Shown here: piece by piece, positions 8,806-17,130 of the stretch
Position numbering within the stretch: position 1 is the stretch's first letter
How the letters are laid out: each line of letters starts with the position of its first letter
Assembly: GCA_947449255.1 (NCBI GenBank)
Contig: CANFQX010000006.1
Location: forward strand, 62,001-126,000
DNA from: Pseudobdellovibrionaceae bacterium
GTDB taxonomy: Bacteria > Bdellovibrionota > Bdellovibrionia > Bdellovibrionales > Bdellovibrionaceae
Length of the DNA stretch: 64,000 nucleotides
Direction: 5' to 3'
Notes under the pieces: generated by a model
Database searches by the model: none
What the model saw: the letters and a program-made list of their open reading frames with translations, nothing else
What the model was told of the DNA's origin: nothing
Made by a program: the position numbers and the translations under genes

Positions 8806-9435
8806 TTAAACACCTTTTTTCTTAGCGTAGGCAAGGGTGAGCTCTTTGACACTTTCTAGACTTTGAAAAATGCCTCGAACTTGCTTGTTATAATAATTGT
8901 AAAAAATCACCGCAGGAATCGCAACGAACAATCCCGCGGCGGTAGCCACAAGAGACATTGAAATTCCAGCCATAACTGTTTGCTGACCCGCTTCACTAGC
9001 CTGAGCTAAATCATTAAAAGCTTTCATGATACCCAAAACTGTTCCAAACAATCCAACATAAGGCGCATTGGATCCAACTGTTGCTAAAAAATTGAGTGAT
9101 TTCTCAAGCTCAGGACGCTCTGTCAGGGCAAAAGTATTAAAAATCTCTTCAAGACCCCGACTTCCAGATTCCTTCATGTGTTTCATCGCGTATCCGGCAG
9201 CGCGCCCCTCAAGAGAACTTGGATCCTTCGCTAGATCTTCTACATCTTCCACACTATTACTCTGCAAAGCCAATTTTATTCGTAGCCTGACCCTTTGAGA
9301 CTCGCCAGTGACCTTTTTAAGGGAAAAATACCTCTCAAGAATCATTCCTATACTAACGACACTTAAAGCCAATAGAAACCACAACACAACCTGATCTAAC
9401 AAATGAGCGACCGCAAATATTTTTTCTGCCAGCAT
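8806..9435 (-). CDS. MotA/TolQ/ExbB family proton channel
   Basis: The 209-aa inner-membrane protein has three membrane segments (residues ~14-33, 120-145, 165-185). The conserved TolQ/ExbB core is LNFLATVGSNAPYVGLFGTVLGIMKAF and AGISMSLVATAAGLFVAIPAVI. It forms the proton-conducting pore around ExbD. GGGGAG stands 8-9 nt before the ATG. It is divergent from the sulfatase-like gene across 58 nt, which must hold both promoters. A TonB-like protein is encoded far away at 44.2 kb and may or may not be its client. Confidence 0.93.
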   Translation of the reverse strand: MLAEKIFAVAHLLDQVVLWFLLALSVVSIGMILERYFSLKKVTGESQRVRLRIKLALQSNSVEDVEDLAKDPSSLEGRAAGYAMKHMKESGSRGLEEIFNTFALTERPELEKSLNFLATVGSNAPYVGLFGTVLGIMKAFNDLAQASEAGQQTVMAGISMSLVATAAGLFVAIPAVIFYNYYNKQVRGIFQSLESVKELTLAYAKKKGV

Positions 9436-9493
9436 GATATGAATCTCCCCTTTGACCTTCTACAATTTATCAATCATTATCTCTGGAGCAATA

Positions 9494-11356
9494 ATGCACA
9501 GTCAAGGTATGCTGAGAGTCATTTTAATTCTCACTCTTTTATTTGCGAGTTTAGTCCAGGTTTCATGTCAAATAAATGACAAGAAGTCTGTGTTGATTAT
9601 TGCCGTAGATAAACTCGCAATTTCTGACGTCAATTGTAATGAGGAAACTGAGTCTGGTATTCAAAGCGGAATTCAAAGCGGAATTCAAAGTGGCCTTCAC
9701 ACCCTCTGCAAGGAGTCCGTGCGATTTACACATGCTTATACAACTTCAACAATGAGTGTGCCGGCATTGGCTTCGTTGCTCACTGGGCTCTATCCCTTTG
9801 AACACAAAGTAAGACACAATGGAGGACCAGGCATAGCTCCTGAATTTGAATTGTCTTCGGAAATTGCGATCAAAAATAATTATCGCACGAGCTTTTTTTC
9901 TGGGGGAGCGCCTGTCTTTCGACGTTCTGGCCTCCAACAAGGGTTTGAATTGTTTGATGACGGCTTTAATCCACAATTGAATGCCCTTTTTCGTTCATTT
10001 AAAAAAACTTCTTCTCAATTTATACAGTGGCTAAAAACTGAATCCATGAATGCAGCTTTTTTCAGTGTTATATATGCTCCAGATCTTTCATTCACAACCA
10101 ACATAACAACGACCAGTCTTGGTGAAACACGCAACTTGAGTTTTGAAAGCCAAATTGATGACTTTAATGAAAATCTTTTTGCTTTAATTGGACAGATTAA
10201 AAAACTTGGCCGATGGGATGACACAACCGTCATCTTGGTAGGACTAAATGGGCATAATATTGATGAGAGACTGGGCGAGTTGGAACCAACAAATCTGCAC
10301 AGTGAAAACACACAGGTGGCCTTGCTTATTAAGCTGGCCGCTATAAAAAAGAGAGATGAAGCCATTTACTGGAAAATCGATCAGAACGTTAGCTTGGCTG
10401 ATGTCGGGCGAACTCTCTTTGACCTTTTAGGTGAAGACCTTACTGACAAAAAAGAGAATCAGAACTTTCCAATTCACTCTCTCACTTCAACCTTCAACAA
10501 ACCCATGATAAACTGGCCAGAGGATCGAACTATTCTTATCGAGTCAGGATGGCCAATTTGGAGAAGCATGGGAAGCCTCAAGACTGCAGCCATTTCAAAT
10601 CATATCCTATATATAAATAATGAGTCGCCCCTTCTATACAACACTCTCCTAGATCGCCTCGAAGTGAATCCCTTACCGCTCCTACAAGAAAGCATTCTAC
10701 CCGTAACGAAATCAATTCGCGAGGCACTTCAAGCACATCAATTTCTACCCTATTCTAGTCACGATAGTGATTGGAAAATAAATCTTAGCCTACCATTTAA
10801 TCGGTGGATGAAACCTGAAGAAGAACCACTTTTGCTCCGTGACCTCAAACAACTAAATAGGGCACACACCTTTAATATGGATTTGGTCCACTGGACGGGG
10901 CAAATTGCATTGAATCAAAGAGATTGGGAAACCTTGAAGGAACTTGGTCGAAGATATAAGATTGCTAATTGGCAATATGTTGCAGAGAAAAATTTGAACA
11001 TCAAGGGCGCACACACGTCAGATCCTTGTTTCGAGCTTTTGGGTCTACATCAGCTCGAGTCTTCGAACCTTAAAAAGTGCCCTGATCCTTTGTTTTTAGA
11101 AATGATTGACTGGGTTCGTTCCGATAGTCGAAGTCTGATCAAAGATGCACAAAAAAAGAAATTCGAAAGATCCTATAAATATCAACTCCTCGATCAAATT
11201 ACCGATAGAACAAATATAGCATTAGATCTTAATTGGGATACAAACTTGGAGAGCTCATTCGCTCCTTCGCGTACACAACTCGCTTTAAATCTTCCAGAGC
11301 TCTCAAAGATTCGAGCGGCTTTATATAAATCAATTATGAATGCTGAGGACTTCTAA
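9494..11356 (+). CDS. Sulfatase/alkaline-phosphatase-like lipoprotein, probably catalytically inactive
   Basis: About 620 aa. ATG 9494 is chosen because GGAG lies 6 nt upstream; an earlier ATG at 9452 lacks this. A lipoprotein signal peptide ends LVQVSC. The sulfatase-type N-terminus follows: SVLIIAVDK, then SVRFTHAYTTSTMSVPALAS and LLTGLYPFEHKVRHNG. True sulfatases need C/S-x-P-x-R, but here the motif is S-V-P-A-L with no Arg. The later metal-binding segment reads VILVGLNGHN where SDHGE-like ligands are expected. The fold is therefore likely but hydrolase activity is not. A GIQS repeat lies after the signal peptide. Confidence 0.72.
   Translation: MHSQGMLRVILILTLLFASLVQVSCQINDKKSVLIIAVDKLAISDVNCNEETESGIQSGIQSGIQSGLHTLCKESVRFTHAYTTSTMSVPALASLLTGLYPFEHKVRHNGGPGIAPEFELSSEIAIKNNYRTSFFSGGAPVFRRSGLQQGFELFDDGFNPQLNALFRSFKKTSSQFIQWLKTESMNAAFFSVIYAPDLSFTTNITTTSLGETRNLSFESQIDDFNENLFALIGQIKKLGRWDDTTVILVGLNGHNIDERLGELEPTNLHSENTQVALLIKLAAIKKRDEAIYWKIDQNVSLADVGRTLFDLLGEDLTDKKENQNFPIHSLTSTFNKPMINWPEDRTILIESGWPIWRSMGSLKTAAISNHILYINNESPLLYNTLLDRLEVNPLPLLQESILPVTKSIREALQAHQFLPYSSHDSDWKINLSLPFNRWMKPEEEPLLLRDLKQLNRAHTFNMDLVHWTGQIALNQRDWETLKELGRRYKIANWQYVAEKNLNIKGAHTSDPCFELLGLHQLESSNLKKCPDPLFLEMIDWVRSDSRSLIKDAQKKKFERSYKYQLLDQITDRTNIALDLNWDTNLESSFAPSRTQLALNLPELSKIRAALYKSIMNAEDF
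9655..9694 (+). repeat. In-frame 12-bp tandem repeat (GIQS x3)
   Basis: A unit close to GGAATTCAAAGC is repeated about three times, giving GIQSGIQSGIQSG in the sulfatase-like lipoprotein. The copies are nearly identical in DNA, so the array could change length by slippage without breaking the frame. Confidence 0.8.
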
Positions 11357-11371
11357 GCTTTGATCAAAGCT
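11356..11371. other. Perfect 16-bp palindrome between convergent stop codons
   Basis: AGCTTTGATCAAAGCT equals its own reverse complement. It spans the stop of the plus-strand lipoprotein gene and the TGA of the minus-strand PP2C-like gene. It lacks a T-run, so it is not a classical terminator; it might stabilise both 3' ends. Confidence 0.6.
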
Positions 11372-12044
11372 CAATGATTCCCAGCCAAAAAGGAGAGTCC
11401 GGGGACTCCTGAATCATTAGTTTTGTCACTTCTACCAAGTCTAGCTTACCTGAATTATTAGCCCACAAAGCTGGAGAAATGAAACTGCTTGAAAGCAAAA
11501 TTAATTGATCTTCATTTCCAATGACGGTGCTTCCACACTGAACATTGCACGACATTTCCAAACCCATCAAATGACCTGGCAATGGAGACAATGACCCGCC
11601 AATCTCTTGAAGTTCACTGGATAAATCCTGACAAACGGACAGGGGCTGCAAACGCTGTTGATTCCTTTGTAAATATAGACTTGGACATCCAACCTGAGCC
11701 CATGCAACTTGATTCCCCCGACGAAATAACGCCAAAATTTCAACTCCAGCGAGGTATTGATTTCTATTGCTTCCTCGATACAATATTTCATTGGCGACTA
11801 AAACTCCCGTCCTTGCGTAATTTACTTCATCACTCAAACAGGTTAAAAATTCGAAGGGCGATGTCACTTCAACATCTGACTTTGCGCTATTGATATATTT
11901 AACAACCTCATTCATGGCAATTTGTGCTTGTTCTGGCTGACCCCAGGAATTTGCAACAACCAGCAAAGACCCATCTGGCTCTAAATGAACAAGCGGTCGG
12001 GGGCGAATAACTTTTGTACTGTAGCACCTTTCCTTGAATTTCAT
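11364..12044 (-). CDS. PP2C-like protein lacking metal-binding residues (putative pseudophosphatase)
   Basis: The 226-aa protein keeps the order and spacing of a compact PP2C fold: HLEPDGSLLVVANSWGQPEQ where DGMGG is expected, GVEILALFRRGNQVAWAQVG-like strands followed by PSLYLQRNQQRLQPLS (compare GDSRCYLF...LWQLT in the canonical PP2C at 43.3 kb), and EDQLILLSSS for the DGL segment. The metal-binding Asp residues are absent. No signal peptide. It is the last gene of the FHA operon, 3 nt after the third FHA gene. The PP2C assignment is inferred from motif order and needs a structure-based check. Confidence 0.5.
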   Translation of the reverse strand: MKFKERCYSTKVIRPRPLVHLEPDGSLLVVANSWGQPEQAQIAMNEVVKYINSAKSDVEVTSPFEFLTCLSDEVNYARTGVLVANEILYRGSNRNQYLAGVEILALFRRGNQVAWAQVGCPSLYLQRNQQRLQPLSVCQDLSSELQEIGGSLSPLPGHLMGLEMSCNVQCGSTVIGNEDQLILLSSSFISPALWANNSGKLDLVEVTKLMIQESPDSPFWLGIIEL

Positions 12045-12047
12045 AAC

Positions 12048-14024
12048 CTAATTGGCTCCATATTTTTTTAACTTCAGATAGGCCTTTTTATAGTAATCAC
12101 CATCTGACACATCCTGTTCCAAGATTTTTTTCCACTTGTCTTTAGCACCAGCCTTAGACTCCCCACCGTCAACGTTGCCAAAACTTTCCTCCAGAATACC
12201 CTCTTGATAAAACACCATCATTTTTTTTCTAAGCTCATTGATGTACTGATCAATTTTAGGCATTAATTCGGGATTCTCTGGGTCAACCTGGCGCGCTTTC
12301 CGTAGTGCTAATATTGCGCCTTTCAAATTGGAAGCTGAATACAATTTTTCTGCTTCAGCCTGAAAACTTGCGGTCTTAGAGTTCATCATCTGTCTGATCG
12401 ATGTAATATTGCGTTGGGATCTTGCCTTCAGACGATCTGGATCGGGCAGACTGCTCCGTATAACAGCCTGAAATGCATCAATAACATCGAGGGGGTTATT
12501 TGTGCCTTTTTGCATTTTCTCAGCCTTTGAAAAAATTGTTTTTAGCCGAGCAACATCGACTTGATAGGCACGCTTTTGAGCCTCACTCGCCTGTTTTAGA
12601 GAAACCAATTCTTGAACTTTTTTCCTGAGCGAAAGTATTCTAGGATGATCTGGATCAAACTGGATCACCGGACTTAAACATTCATCCAGTTCAGCCTCAG
12701 TGTAATTTGGATTAACTTTTTTATCGCAAACACTAGCTTGATTTTCAATCTTTGCTGAGGTCTCAGCTTTATCCTTGGCGATCTGATCGATTTTAAGCTG
12801 CTGTTGTTGAATAAATATCGCTTCTTTAGCAAGACGGTCTAAATCTTTAATATCTTCATAATCAGGAATGACCTCCCTGATCTTCATAATTTCATCTTGG
12901 GTAAGTTGATATTTCCCCGCCATATATAGGTTTTTCGAGTCTTTATACCTTTGCCTTATTAACGTTTGTTGCTCTGGCTTTAACTTTAAAAAAGCTTCCT
13001 GAATAGGATTCACTGATGAACTTGGTACTTTATTAGCAGGCTCTTGGCTGTTTCCACCGAACAAATAGGCAACCAACAGTACAACAACGGCTCCTACAAT
13101 AATCTTAGGTCGATGCTTCTCAAAATCGAACCCCGTTTTTTGTTTATTCATTGAAAAAGAGACCGGATTCATCATCGGAGTTACACCCATGAGCGAGTGA
13201 TCCTCAAGCGAATATTGAGCTACCTCCTGCCCCAAACCGCGCCGATATTCTTCCGGCAAAAAACTGACATCTGTATTTTGAGGAGTGCTTAATATGGCCG
13301 CATTAACCAACTGTAGTTGATTCTGAAAGTTTGCATCGTGCAATTCAAAATGAAAATTGTTATCTAAAACCTTTATCGTATCACCACTTTTGATTCTTGT
13401 CGGCTGAGAAGATGATATAGGACTTCCATTCAGATATGTTCCATTAACACTTGCTAAATCCAATATGCTATACTGTGATTGGTTTTTGTGAATTTCGAAT
13501 TGACGACGGCTCACTCTCTGATCACGAATATGAATATGACAAGTCGCATCTCTGCCAGCCAGCCAAGACTCTCCCACTTCAAGTCTAATCAATTCTTGGG
13601 CCTCATTTTCACTATCGACAACTTTAATGAAGGCAATGGCTGAATTTCCACCCACGACAGTATTGTCAAAATCATTTTGCCCCTCCCCTAAACTAACTCC
13701 AACGAGGCTATTTGGAGAAACTGCAAGATCGGAATTCCCTAAAAAATCAAACTCATAGGGTGGCACAGTAAAAGCTGACCCATGTTTCAGTTCAAGAATT
13801 TTAAGCTGCTCCCCATTTTGAATCAATTCACCATATCGTGAGATCATTTCGACATTCCAACTGCCATTAATAAAGGATAACCTAAGGTGTTCTCGTGAAA
13901 TACCCTGTCCCGAGGCAAGAACGATATCGCAATCATCCTTCCGGCCTGCTATATAGGTTCGCTCGTCTGAAAGCTTTAATTCTTGAATTGTCTTTCCTCG
14001 CAGGCGCACTCTAATTTGAGCCAT
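12048..14024 (-). CDS. Membrane protein with two FHA domains and a helical C-terminal region
   Basis: 658 aa from ATG 14024, whose TAATG overlap with the preceding stop and AGGAAGG Shine-Dalgarno decide the start. FHA-a covers ~1-93 (AGRKDDCDIVL, ISREH) and lacks the second Asn-Gly signature. FHA-b covers ~130-230 with all marks (AGRDATCHI, VSRRQFEI, NGTYLNG). FHA domains bind phosphothreonine peptides. A membrane segment (307-324) follows. The remaining ~330 residues are charged helices with TPR-like pieces (AILALRKARQVDPENPELMP), expected to be periplasmic if the FHA domains are cytoplasmic. Third of three consecutive FHA genes. Confidence 0.88.
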   Translation of the reverse strand: MAQIRVRLRGKTIQELKLSDERTYIAGRKDDCDIVLASGQGISREHLRLSFINGSWNVEMISRYGELIQNGEQLKILELKHGSAFTVPPYEFDFLGNSDLAVSPNSLVGVSLGEGQNDFDNTVVGGNSAIAFIKVVDSENEAQELIRLEVGESWLAGRDATCHIHIRDQRVSRRQFEIHKNQSQYSILDLASVNGTYLNGSPISSSQPTRIKSGDTIKVLDNNFHFELHDANFQNQLQLVNAAILSTPQNTDVSFLPEEYRRGLGQEVAQYSLEDHSLMGVTPMMNPVSFSMNKQKTGFDFEKHRPKIIVGAVVVLLVAYLFGGNSQEPANKVPSSSVNPIQEAFLKLKPEQQTLIRQRYKDSKNLYMAGKYQLTQDEIMKIREVIPDYEDIKDLDRLAKEAIFIQQQQLKIDQIAKDKAETSAKIENQASVCDKKVNPNYTEAELDECLSPVIQFDPDHPRILSLRKKVQELVSLKQASEAQKRAYQVDVARLKTIFSKAEKMQKGTNNPLDVIDAFQAVIRSSLPDPDRLKARSQRNITSIRQMMNSKTASFQAEAEKLYSASNLKGAILALRKARQVDPENPELMPKIDQYINELRKKMMVFYQEGILEESFGNVDGGESKAGAKDKWKKILEQDVSDGDYYKKAYLKLKKYGAN

Positions 14025-15190
14025 TAGAACCTTCCTGTTTCTACATTTAAGCTGCATTCCTGGTACAATTGTCTTGCTTCCTTAAATGTTGGGTCATCCT
14101 TTCGACCCTGAAGCATAGTCATGACATTTGAATAGTTTGACTGGCACATGCGCCAATTTCTTTTTTCACGATAGCGATTGCCTTGGATAAGATTAAACTT
14201 TACCAATTCATCAAATTTGATATTCGATAATTGATAGTATCTTTTTGCTAGCTCATTTTCTGGATCTAAATTTAGAACAACTTGAAAAGCTTCTCGAGCC
14301 CTATCGTATTGACCTTGTTGAAAGTCTCTAAAACCTCGAATGAAATTTTCCTGAGCTCTTCTGTATTGAACGGAATCATATTTATCTTTTTTTAATGACA
14401 AGATTTCTTGAGACCTTTTATCTGCATCAGCTACATTTTGCATCACTTCAGAACTTGTCCTAATTGCATTTGGGTCCCTAGAATTTTTTTTCTTTGATGA
14501 TGACAAAAGCAGCCAACCGAAAAATGCAACAACTCCAATAATTAAATAGAATCGCATTTTTTTATTTTCAATCAGGGAGTCGCTAGAAACAGGGCCCCTT
14601 CTTTGAGGTCGTAAAATTTGGGCCTGTGTGGCTTGAGGTCCTGCGAACGGACCCACACCATGACCAATTTCACTGGGAAGACTTCGCACTGAATTTCTCA
14701 ATGGCTGCAATGGCGGAACGGAATCAAGGCTCGTTATTGACTCACTCACCGCGAACGGACTTTTTGTTGATGCGGCCTTTTGAGGAACTGATTCCTTCAA
14801 AACGACAGTCTTAGAGGCTGATTGTTCTAAGTGAATCAGCGAAGTTTTTTGATTGCTATCTATCGATTGTGACGGTGTAAATCTTATTTCAGATCCGCCA
14901 ATCTGAATGAGGGATCCATGCTTAAGTTTTCCTGCTTGAATATTTTCACCATCTAACAAGACAAAGTTTTTTAAACTTAAATTTAATAATACAAACTCAT
15001 CTCCCTGAAATTTAATTTCAGCATGATTTCTGCTGACTCTCGAGTCGCTGCCTAGAGTGATATCATTTTCAGAATCTCGACCAATAGTCACAACATCCTT
15101 TGAAAAGCTTAAAGCAAGTCCGAGATGGGGACCATGGGTAACCTCAATTTGAAATTTCATGAAATCTTTAACTTTAGGGACTGCACTCAT
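14024..15190 (-). CDS. FHA - transmembrane - TPR protein
   Basis: 388 aa. The start ATG 15190 overlaps the preceding stop (ATGA) and has GGGGAA just upstream; Met11 is an alternative. The FHA domain covers ~12-107 (TIGRDSENDITL, VSRNHAEI). A Ser/Pro-rich linker follows, with one membrane segment at ~213-231. The C-terminal half contains TPR-like helices (GFRDFQQGQYDRAREAFQVV, LNLDPENELAKRYYQL). This is the architecture of the next gene with one FHA domain fewer. Translational coupling on both sides suggests the three FHA proteins are made together. Confidence 0.88.
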   Translation of the reverse strand: MSAVPKVKDFMKFQIEVTHGPHLGLALSFSKDVVTIGRDSENDITLGSDSRVSRNHAEIKFQGDEFVLLNLSLKNFVLLDGENIQAGKLKHGSLIQIGGSEIRFTPSQSIDSNQKTSLIHLEQSASKTVVLKESVPQKAASTKSPFAVSESITSLDSVPPLQPLRNSVRSLPSEIGHGVGPFAGPQATQAQILRPQRRGPVSSDSLIENKKMRFYLIIGVVAFFGWLLLSSSKKKNSRDPNAIRTSSEVMQNVADADKRSQEILSLKKDKYDSVQYRRAQENFIRGFRDFQQGQYDRAREAFQVVLNLDPENELAKRYYQLSNIKFDELVKFNLIQGNRYREKRNWRMCQSNYSNVMTMLQGRKDDPTFKEARQLYQECSLNVETGRF

Positions 15191-16794
15191 GAATTCCCCG
15201 CTTCCATTGGTGAAACGGTAATGAGATAGTATTCAACTTCGCTTGCCGAAGTGCACATCGCCTGACAAGTCAATAGGCACATATGACCACTAAACTCCAG
15301 CTGGTCGGAATTCAAAATTTGAAAATTTTCTTTGCTTTTAGAAACAAGATTTTCAAGGTTCTGCTGTAGAGCATTGTCTGGGATAACAGTATACATATGA
15401 CCCTGAAGCGCTAAGATATCAATTCTTACAAATTGAGCGAAGGTCGCATTGCAGGCTATAATTTTCCCATCTTTTGCAATTGCCACTGAAGGGTATCCAA
15501 TCATTTGAACTAAATTCTCCGCTTCAGCATCTTTATTAATGTATTGAGGCGTACCCCCCTCATGATTAACTCCATGGGCGTTTCTTGTTAGCAGACTATT
15601 TATATTTCCAATCAGTGCCTGAAGTGGGGGGAAAATAAAATCAACCTCTGTGCTGTCTTTTTTCTCTCTCATTGCAATATCAAGCTGAGAATTTAGACTT
15701 GATATTGGATATTCAATCAACTTGTACATTAAATAAAAAATCAACAACCCTACAATCGATGAAAAGACCAGAGCCTGCAAAAATAAGCTTATGGTCCTTC
15801 CATCGTCGAAGGCCAAACTCCCCACATCATAGAGCACGATGGCATGAGCCTTTACTGATTGCTCCCCCGTATTCGCATCAAAAAGGCCAATCGGGAAACT
15901 TGCACCAATAGTGCTTGAATCGACTTCGACGGATTGAGGTCGCATTTCACGCCGAGCAACATGAACAAAAGGCAAATCTGGCGTGGTTCCAGCCCTTGTA
16001 GCTGGAGCTAAAATCATTCCATCGGATTGTTGAACAATGAGAACCTGCTTAACTCCATCTTCAGATTCAGCCTGATTTGTTGTCAGATTTGAATAGCTGT
16101 TTTGTAAAATAGCTGCTTGATTTAATACGGCAATGGTCCTTGCAAGAGATCCTGCGCGACGTTTACTTTCACCGATGACACTTGATCTAGAAATAGCAAC
16201 CATCGGTATCATCGCAAGCAGAGTCGTTACAAAAATAAACGCGGCAATAAATCCAAGCAAGACAAGACGAAATTCAATGAGTGTGGGCAGCTTATAAACG
16301 CCCGGCAATACAACCCTATCAATGTAATCTGAAATTTTTTCTATGAGCCCTTTGATTCCTCCGCTTTGGTAGGCTGGTGCCGGTCCAACCGAAATGGGCT
16401 CAGACATTGAGTTTGGAATACCCGGATAATGCGCATTATTAGAATTCGTAGAGGCTCCCAGATTGCGTTGAGCCAAACCCGTGTTTGGAGACTTACGCCT
16501 TCCACTTTCTGAGGGAACAATATCGACAAGGATATTATGAATGCCAATCTTATCGCCGAGCCGTGTAGCTCCAGTTTGCATTCTAACACCATTCAAAAAA
16601 GTGCCATTGCTTGATTTCAAGTCTGTGATAACGATTTTATCCTGATAGACCATTATTTCACTGTGTTCTTTAGAAACTCCGCCACTGTTAATTTTAATAT
16701 CACATTGAGGTGAACGACCTAATAAATTTCGGCCCATCCTCAAATTGAAAAATTCACCAGCCTGTGGTCCTGTCAGAACTCTAATCGCCCACAT
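15187..16794 (-). CDS. FHA - two-helix sensor - PAS protein
   Basis: 535 aa. The N-terminal FHA domain (~1-95) has every key motif: LLGRSPQCDI, SKEHSEI, SSNGTFLNG. A Ser/Asn/Pro linker leads to membrane helix 1 (~176-201), a ~130-residue presumed periplasmic domain with a VLIVQQSDGMILAPATRAG strand pattern, and membrane helix 2 (~334-360). A cytoplasmic C-terminal region ~425-535 reads like a PAS fold (YPSVAIAKDGKIIACNATFA). There is no kinase or cyclase output domain. GGGGGA lies 8 nt before the ATG, which overlaps the DUF192 gene by 14 nt. It looks like a receptor that passes its state to FHA partners. Confidence 0.85.
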   Translation of the reverse strand: MWAIRVLTGPQAGEFFNLRMGRNLLGRSPQCDIKINSGGVSKEHSEIMVYQDKIVITDLKSSNGTFLNGVRMQTGATRLGDKIGIHNILVDIVPSESGRRKSPNTGLAQRNLGASTNSNNAHYPGIPNSMSEPISVGPAPAYQSGGIKGLIEKISDYIDRVVLPGVYKLPTLIEFRLVLLGFIAAFIFVTTLLAMIPMVAISRSSVIGESKRRAGSLARTIAVLNQAAILQNSYSNLTTNQAESEDGVKQVLIVQQSDGMILAPATRAGTTPDLPFVHVARREMRPQSVEVDSSTIGASFPIGLFDANTGEQSVKAHAIVLYDVGSLAFDDGRTISLFLQALVFSSIVGLLIFYLMYKLIEYPISSLNSQLDIAMREKKDSTEVDFIFPPLQALIGNINSLLTRNAHGVNHEGGTPQYINKDAEAENLVQMIGYPSVAIAKDGKIIACNATFAQFVRIDILALQGHMYTVIPDNALQQNLENLVSKSKENFQILNSDQLEFSGHMCLLTCQAMCTSASEVEYYLITVSPMEAGNS

Positions 16795-17128
16795 CGAGTT
16801 GATCCCCCACCTTTATATTGCATCTGCTACTAGCTCCCGCGGCCAACTCGACAACAGAACTTGCCCCCCATACGGGCAAAATGATCCTTCCGGGTTTTAT
16901 ATCAGCCCGGATTGATTTCACTTTCATATTTTTATCTAAAAAAATGCAATCTATTGAGAACTTCATAAAAAATGTATGAATGCTGTTACAGCGTGTAATT
17001 AAAATAGCTTCATCTGAAGTCATTGAAGGACGTCCTAATAAACCAACACCTCTCGTCCACAAGGTATTGGCTACAAATAACTTTTCAAATAAAATTATAT
17101 TTTCAATTTTGTTTTTTAGAACCGCCAT
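16781..17128 (-). CDS. DUF192 family protein
   Basis: 115 aa, typical for the family. Recognisable features are WTRGVGLLGRPSM, MKFSIDCIFLDKNMKVKSI, and SSVVELAAGASSRCNIKVGDQL. DUF192 proteins are small beta-rich domains, some exported, of unknown biochemistry. This copy shows no signal peptide. It sits between tadC (2-nt gap) and the first FHA gene (14-nt overlap), so it is certainly part of that transcript. Confidence 0.9.
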   Translation of the reverse strand: MAVLKNKIENIILFEKLFVANTLWTRGVGLLGRPSMTSDEAILITRCNSIHTFFMKFSIDCIFLDKNMKVKSIRADIKPGRIILPVWGASSVVELAAGASSRCNIKVGDQLDVGD

Positions 17129-17130
17129 TA

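Noticed and set aside
8399-9435. Calling the pair tolR-tolQ of a complete Tol-Pal system
   Set aside because: No tolA, tolB, pal or ybgF-like gene is adjacent; sequence alone does not separate TolQR from ExbBD here.
9452-9493. Longer start for the sulfatase-like lipoprotein
   Set aside because: ATG 9452 has no Shine-Dalgarno and would add a second hydrophobic segment before the lipoprotein signal; ATG 9494 has GGAG at good spacing.
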